Positions 57,755 through 64,000 of a stretch of DNA of 64,000 bases are shown here, in pieces; the first letter of the stretch is position 1, and the number at the start of each line of letters is the position of its first letter. Where the stretch lies: positions 3,534,001-3,598,000 of the forward strand of contig NC_026655.2 of the NCBI RefSeq assembly GCF_000004075.3, given 5' to 3'. The translations under genes were made by a program, and so were the position numbers. This DNA is from Cucumis sativus. Lineage: Eukaryota; Streptophyta; Magnoliopsida; Cucurbitales; Cucurbitaceae. A model generated the notes under the pieces. The model did no database searches, was not told where the DNA came from, and was given only the letters and a program-made list of their open reading frames with translations.

Positions 57755-60315
57755 TTATTGGAGTGGCTCTTGATGGGGAGTAACCACAGGCCCAGGAGCA
57801 ATGGTAAACTGAAGGCTTTGGCCTTGCGCTGCCTGCAGCATAAATGCAACTTCAGTTGCTGCAAGTGCTGCGGCTTCCTGTAAGAAAAGTAAAAGATCAG
57901 ACAACAAAATAAATTCAGGTTTTGTTCATAAAAATTTAAAGCACAAAAACGGGAAGATTATTAAAGTTTTGTAATGTAAAGCATAAATTCAGCTCTTTGT
58001 ACAAACCTGTCTTTGTCTTCGACGCTGTAGTATGCTGATGGCCCACGCCATTATGTAGCAGGGAAGAAGAAACCCAGCAGCTCGCAGCAATAAAAGCTGT
58101 CAATGTATATAAAAGTTAACAATAGCCAGTACACAAACTTAAGTGTTAAAGGGCAAAAAAATTCAATGTCTTACTTACCGAGAAGAAAGTGTAAGCATCA
58201 TCTTCTCCATCACCATTTGTAAGGTACAGAGCGTGCCTCAACAGCAAAAGAGCCAACAACTGCCATGAAGCAACAGTAATAATCAACATTATGGAGCCAA
58301 ACTACAGATGTTAATTCTAATCTTAACAGATAAATATTCGGAGAGAGATATGAAGAAACGGTATAAAGCTACAGAACATCTTGATGTTGAAAGACTCAAA
58401 CCAAGTTTGGATTAACAAAATTCAGCATCTAACAAGGAATTAGAGTCTCACAATCAGAGCAGCAGATCGGCAAAATGCCGTTCCATTCGCACTAGCATCT
58501 GCATATTCATCGTATTCTGCCTCAAGAAAGTGACGTTCTGCAGCTGCCATAGCCAAAAGTCGTGGATCATTCAAATCTAAAGCAGTTTCAGAGACTGCCC
58601 AACCTTCACTGCAAATGCATTTGAGGAACAGAAAATCAAAGATTAGATCTAACAACATCCGTAGTAATAGCAGTAGACAAGATAGAGGAGTTCAAGAAGC
58701 AAAAGTTAGAATGAACAATAATAGAACCTTCAGAAACTGTGTTAGTAGAAATTCATGAACCAAAATATACATCATTAAGCTAGGTGAACCAAAACTTGCC
58801 TCACATCAATGGTGGCATCTTCCGATCGAGGGGGTGGTACAGGCAAGGTATAACCAGGCTGATAATTCTGAAAAAGAGGGAATTAAAATATTAACATGTT
58901 GATTTGACCTTCCCAGTACTTGGAGTAAAATGTGAGAATCAAGATGCAATTTACATAAGTCAGAGGAGAGGGAAAGTTTGGCATCAGCATAAGTTAGCTT
59001 CAGATGTCATTAATATTTATGCAAGCATTCAAGCACAAGCTCTTATTGTGCAAAAATAATATTTCATAATGTATTAACACACATCAACCTTCAACTTAAC
59101 CACCATCTACATCATTTTTCATGAGCCTGGCATGTACACGTGATAATAACAATGATTCACCATGTACAAAGGTGCAGCCATTTGTAGCTTCCAAATAAAA
59201 AGGTTGTTTCTTACTAACTTCTTGGTTTGACTCATCGATTACTAATCAGCCAAAAGAATCCCTAGAAACTAAATATAACAACAAATATTCCAGATTTTCT
59301 AACGGTCGTGATATAATTTACCTGATGACAGATTTCACAAGTTATATCTCCCTTCTCATTGCACCATCGCTGGACACATTTCCTGTGAGCATACTGGAAA
59401 AGAGAAATGAATAGAATCAGAAACATCTAAAACAGAACAAATTTATCAGTAATAATAATAACAATGATAAAATCAGACTTCTCCAAAGGAATCAAGGCAC
59501 GGGGTTTAATTAAACAACAAATCAAGGGTCTGGCTTGAAATGTGGTATGTCCTCTGTCAGGGAACTACACTACCACAGCCCAAAAAAAAAGGTTTCTTTC
59601 CAATATAACTTCTAACAGAAAGAACATATTATACATTGCCATCACACTATAAGATCCCATACTCTCAACTCAAACCAACTAATGCAAAAATACAGATGAC
59701 AATTAAAAATTGAAAATAACTCTTTTATCGTGCTCTCTTCTGACACGAGTCAAGTCAGGTAAATGCCTCTTCACATTTAGAAGCTAGAAATGGTGTGCAG
59801 AAGCAATAAAGACAATCAGGATTGGCTCTTCGTGCCCCTTTAAGTTAAGGGAGCAATGCAAACCAACCACCAAAGGATTCACAACTTCATGGGGAGTAAA
59901 GTAATACAATAACTCTACAACACGTGTTACATTCACAAAATATACTCTTCTTTTAATAAACTGTCTATTGATCGGCGAACCATTTTGTTAAACTACAAGG
60001 ACCATTGCAATAGAAGTGTTAGCAAATGGTACCTATACATACCTTCAAGCTGCCACTGCAAGCACAAGGAACCTCCAAATTCTTAATGCTGTCCTCTTCC
60101 TGACATATTCGACATTCAACTGTCTGAATAAGGGGGTCTTCTTCAGATCCATCATGTTCATCCACATCTTCTACAGCAATAGCACAAACAGGTGGCTCCG
60201 AATTTTGAGAAGATGAAGATTCTAAAGAAGATCCTGGAGCAGTAGTTCCCTGCAGCGACTGTAAACTTTCAGGCGTAATGAGGCGGTCCACGCACAAAAC
60301 CATGTGATCACCCAT
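57755..60315 (-). CDS. RING-CH (MARCH-like) membrane E3 ubiquitin ligase
   Basis: Seven coding exons: 60315-60043, 59393-59322, 58867-58800, 58608-58452, 58259-58179, 58096-58007 and 57877-57755, 287 aa. The RING-CH (C4HC3) has C68, C71, C84, C86, H94, C97, C110 and C113 and is split by intron 1. The following region (DPRLLAMAAAERHFLEAEYD) is the plant-specific DUF3675 segment. Two hydrophobic stretches follow, at about 184-203 and 217-240. The C-terminus is Ala/Gln-rich. Members ubiquitinate proteins at endomembranes; the substrate is unknown. Resembles At3g47550/At5g38070-type proteins. Intron 3 needs a GC donor (AG/GCAAGT at 58800/58799); the alternative GT 5 bp earlier puts a stop at the start of exon 4. 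Two introns in the 5' UTR are likely (exons about 61200-61109, 60531-60481 and from 60337). Confidence 0.9.
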
Positions 60316-61210
60316 TCTTGTACAAAAACAAAAGTTCCTGCATCATCAAACACATTACATTAACAAATGACAAAATATTTCCCTTAGTTCACATCCAAAA
60401 AAACTAAAAACACAGAGATTGAAGTTAAGTAACTTTCAGTAACACATCCATAAAAATAAAGCAAAGAAAAGAACACACACCTTCAAACGTATCTCTTGTG
60501 TTCAATTTCCCTCAATTCTCGAAACCCTCAGCTACAGAAAAAGAAAATCCACAAAAAAAAAAAAAAAATTCAAACTCCAACTAATTGCATCATAAAAGGC
60601 AAGGGTCACATTCTTAAAATCAACTCCTCCCCCAGAACAAAAGATATCATTTTTCCGATCAACAACTTTTGAAACTATATTTTTCAAAAACAGTATATTC
60701 CCCCACTAAAAACAAAAGATGAGAAAACCCGTTCTTCTAAAACAATCCAACTACAAAATCAGCACCTTTCTGCTACAAAACGATCGCAGCTAAAATGTAC
60801 ACAGAAAAAAGTAGAAAGAAATCCCCCAACTTTCCCTCACCCCACCTTATACTTACAAGCCATAAGAACCCCCAAAGTTCAAAATTTTCAAATTTCAACC
60901 AATTGCTAAGCTTCACAAGAAGAACCCAAAACCACACCCCAACAAAAAAGGCAAAAAAAAAAAAATCAAACCCACAACATGCAATTCCACAGAAACCCCT
61001 AAAACCCAATGATCACAAGAAAAAGCAGACAACAAAAATGTAAAAGCATGAAGAAGGAAAATGAAAGTTGAATAAGAATTAGATTGAAGTTGAAGTTGAA
61101 GAAGAAACCTTTCAAATCAAAGAGGTTGGAAAAAAAAAAAAAAAAAAAAACGAAGAAAGTCTCAGCTCTCTCCCTCCCTCCCTCCAAAAAACTGTGTATC
61201 GGTGGACACT
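60316..61210 (-). promoter_or_regulatory. 5' UTR exons and introns of the RING-CH gene
   Basis: On the minus strand, good splice signals give donor AAG/GTTTC at 61109/61108, acceptor TGTAG at 60532, donor GAAG/GTGTG at 60481/60480, and acceptor GATGCAG at 60338. The first exon probably begins near the GGAGGGAGGGAGG tract (61171-61185). No protein-coding potential in the leader was recognised. Confidence 0.5.
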
Positions 61211-64000
61211 ATCCGCTTGTTTGGAAGCCTTGTGAACGAAGGGGATCTTTTTGAGTTTGTCTGTCTCTCTGGGACTCGGTCTTCTCTCTTCTTTTTTTTC
61301 TTTCTTTCTTATTTTAATTTTCAAGTTGGAAAAGGTGCGGACACTCCGAAGCTAAGGTTCGGTAACGTTGGTGTAAAGTTAAGGTTACGTTGACGTTAAA
61401 TTAGTTTTGGTGAAAGTGAGAAGGCTCAGTTAGTTTATTATGACGGACGGCAGAGAATCAACGTTTTGGGTACAGATTTTTCCACAATACCTCTGGGTCC
61501 CACACCCACCCCTTCCCCTTTCCCAATCCTCTTTTTTGGTTTTCTTTCACTAAATTAATTTTTTTCTTTCTTTAGTTCTTTGATTTTCAACTTCAATTTT
61601 TTTTTTCTTTCATTTTTCTTATTTGGAAACTTTCTCCCATTTTTATTCATTATTATTATTGTTATTATGGAAATTTATTAAATAATAATTCGTATTTCCA
61701 TATTTCATATAAATGTTCATTTTTATTTCTCAAAAATAGATACTAATACACAAGGAAATAATTGTAGATGAAAACGGGATGTAGTCTTAGAGGTGAGAAT
61801 TAAATTTAAGATTTATTAAAAATATGTTAACTAAAATTCAACAAATTTATAAATATTTTTTTTTATTGTTTTAGATAATAACATAATATTTAGGATTTTT
61901 TTTAAAAAATATAAGAACCTACCACGAAAAATACCAAAATTAATCATTAATTGCTTGAATATATATTAACAATTTTTCACAATCTTTTATATTTCACACA
62001 ATATAACAATCCAAATTCAAAAAAAAAAGAAAAATTGCAAGAAAAAGATGATGAAAGAAAAAAAATACTTGGCACAAGATAACAACTCAAGTTTGAAAAA
62101 ATGAAAAAGAAAAATTGCAAGAAAAAGACAGAAAAAAAATTGCATAACAAAGAGGATGGGGATGGGAAAACCTAAAAGAGTAGCCGATTTAATGAATTTT
62201 TTTTATTTTGTTACAGCGACGATAAATATTTGAGATAGCTGCAAATTTAACAATTAGATTCAAAATAATTAAGTATATAGCAACATTTTAAAAAAAAAAA
62301 TGCAAATATAACAAAATTTGTCAAATTTTATCAGTGATAGAAGTCTATCACCATAGACCATGTTGCAAATATGGATCTATCACACGAGTCTATCAGCGAT
62401 AGTTTTGCTATATTTACAAAAATTTTAAAATATTGCTACATCCTTAATTATTATTCTTAAAATGTTCATCAATTCCAATTTTCGTATGTTTTGTTATATT
62501 TATTAAAATAAACCTAATATTTAGGTTAAAAAAAAGTTTCTCCTCACATTTTATTTTCTCATATCTTATGAGAGACTTATTTTTCATATAATCAAATTAA
62601 TTGAACAATAAATAGTTGGATGGATATGAGGTATTTTTCTTTAATAATGTGTCTAACAAAAAAATACAACATTTAATTTTAAAATTTATATTACAAATAA
62701 TATGTTAGTTGAATCACGCTTATTTTAACATATAAATGTAAAATTTTAAAAACAAAATTTACATAAATAGAAGAAAACGAAAAGTATTTACATCCTATAA
62801 CAAAAAAAAAAAACATGGATACTTTGGACTATGGACCGTAAATAATTTGTCAATTCTTATATTTCTAAAAATCTTTCATTTAAATATTAACGAGACCTAC
62901 CATCTAGCTAATGTAAATCTTAAATAATATTAATTGTGATGATGATGATCCTATAGTCATTATCATAAATATTGTATAAATTTCAATACAATAAATGTAT
63001 AAGAAAAGTTCCCTAGAAAAACAAATGCATAAAATGAAGACAATTTGCCTTTTTCTATACCCATTTTCAAATCATCTTCTCTTAGCATTTTCTAAGGGAC
63101 AAATTACCAACATTAAAATCCAAAATCATCCTTATGTGATAAAACCACAACATATATTTATCTTAATAATCACTTCTAGAAAAATAAAATAACTATTGAT
63201 ATTGATATTAAAATAAAATTGTTTGTTTGTAGTTTGGAATATAAAGAATTTAATAATTTAACTATTTGGGAAAATGGAGTAGGTTTTATATATATTAAAA
63301 GAAAATGAGAGGGAAATTCCCATTTGATTAATGTATTGACTTTGACATTTTCTTAGTAGAATAATAATGATGGTTTTGTTTTAATACTTTATTCTAAAAA
63401 AAACAATACATTTACAAATTTACATTTCTATTCTAAAAAATCCATATTAATTGCTATACTATTTTTTCATATTTAGTTTTTCCTTTCCAATTTAGTATCT
63501 TCCTTTCTATGGTAACATTTTCCAATTTAGTGTTCCATCATTGTTCAATATAAAAGTTAGCTTATAATCAAGCAAATACTATGTCAATTGAGTTATTATT
63601 CAATTGTAACATTTTATAAAAAAATGAAGCATTTCAAAGTGTATATATAGAATTAAACTTTTAATATTATTTATTGCCTTTCATCATTTATATTAAAGTA
63701 GTTTAATCTTAGCTTCCCATCTGTTCTGTTTATTATTTTTTGTTCTTAAAGAAATGGTTTCTGCTTTCTGGAATCTTAGAGGAGGAATCATCAAGAGTAT
63801 TAATCATTATGTACAGCTTCATGATTCCTTTTAATATTTTTAATTACATATGTTTGGTTTGACACAATGGATACTTCTTAGTTCTTTCACATATGCATCT
63901 TTCATTTTTATTATTCACTATGCTTAAAACTGAAATCCCACCATACAAATAATGGTAATAATGTTATAAGATGTGTTCTCTTCAAGCTTTCTTACGTGTC
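61211..64000. other. AT-rich 3' end of the window
   Basis: No gene is supported. It contains the RING-CH upstream promoter (about 61210-61600), poly-A/T tracts, a local repeat of AAAAATTGCAAGAAAAAGA (62032 and 62111 areas), and a MITE at 62266-62453. Confidence 0.55.
62266..62453. mobile_element. MITE with TATAGCAA-type inverted termini
   Basis: The left end AATAATTAAGTATATAGCAA and the reverse complement of the right end (AATAATTAAGGATGTAGCAA) are inverted repeats that continue into CATTTTAAA/TATTTTAAA. The interior carries TATCAGTGATAGAAGTCTAT and TCTATCAGCGATAG motifs that I associate with very common small repeats in cucurbit genomes. About 188 bp, non-coding. Decayed relatives may exist near 29140-29200 and 50700-50760. 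Confidence 0.65.

Overview
The window is nuclear DNA from a eudicot plant. Genes have GT-AG introns, the intergenic DNA is very AT-rich, and the gene families (PPR editing factors, tau GSTs, R2R3-MYB, mini zinc finger, CLE peptide) are plant ones. Short TATCA-rich MITE-like repeats look to me like those of cucurbits, so Cucurbitaceae (Cucumis and relatives) is my best guess. That is recollection, not a search result.

Layout. 0.6-5.9 kb (minus): an ASC-1/TRIP4-type zinc-finger coactivator gene, with an intronless E-class PPR gene (OTP87/At1g74600-like) nested in its first intron and bounded by ~140-160 bp direct repeats. 6.4-8.7 kb (+): a P-class PPR gene (At1g74580-like), head-to-head with the ASC-1 gene. 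8.6-11.5 kb: a rearranged block between two direct copies of the PPR 3' end. It holds broken exons of an unrecognised gene, a foldback element with 66 bp inverted repeats, and an inverted broken copy of the ASC-1 last exon plus 3' flank. 11.8 kb: tRNA-Leu(CAG). 12.4-18.9 kb: a tau-class GST array of four intact genes and two wrecks, made by duplication of a two-gene unit. 19.2-21.2 kb: a DYW-class PPR gene (At1g74630-like). 22.2-25.8 kb: a four-exon alpha/beta-hydrolase-fold gene lacking the catalytic triad (At1g74640-like). 35.0-36.3 kb: an R2R3-MYB of subgroup 1 (MYB30/31/60/94/96 group). 46.2-46.5 kb: a MIF mini zinc finger. 52.7-54.9 kb: a GT47 exostosin-family glycosyltransferase (At1g74680-like). 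55.9-56.2 kb (minus): a CLE45 peptide precursor. 57.8-60.3 kb (minus): a RING-CH membrane E3 ligase gene with a GC-AG intron. Long gene-free AT-rich stretches (25.8-35.0, 36.3-46.2, 46.5-52.2 and 61.2-64.0 kb) surround the developmental regulators.

The gene order closely follows Arabidopsis At1g74580-At1g74680 (PPR, GSTU, PPR, PPR, hydrolase, MYB31, MIF1, exostosin; GASA6 not found). The ASC-1 and RING-CH genes recall the At3g47550-At3g47610 region, which also carries MYB94. The window may therefore keep an ancestral order that split in Arabidopsis. The genes do not form a pathway. The three PPR genes serve organelle RNA, the MYB, MIF and CLE genes are regulators, and the GST array is a detoxification cluster.
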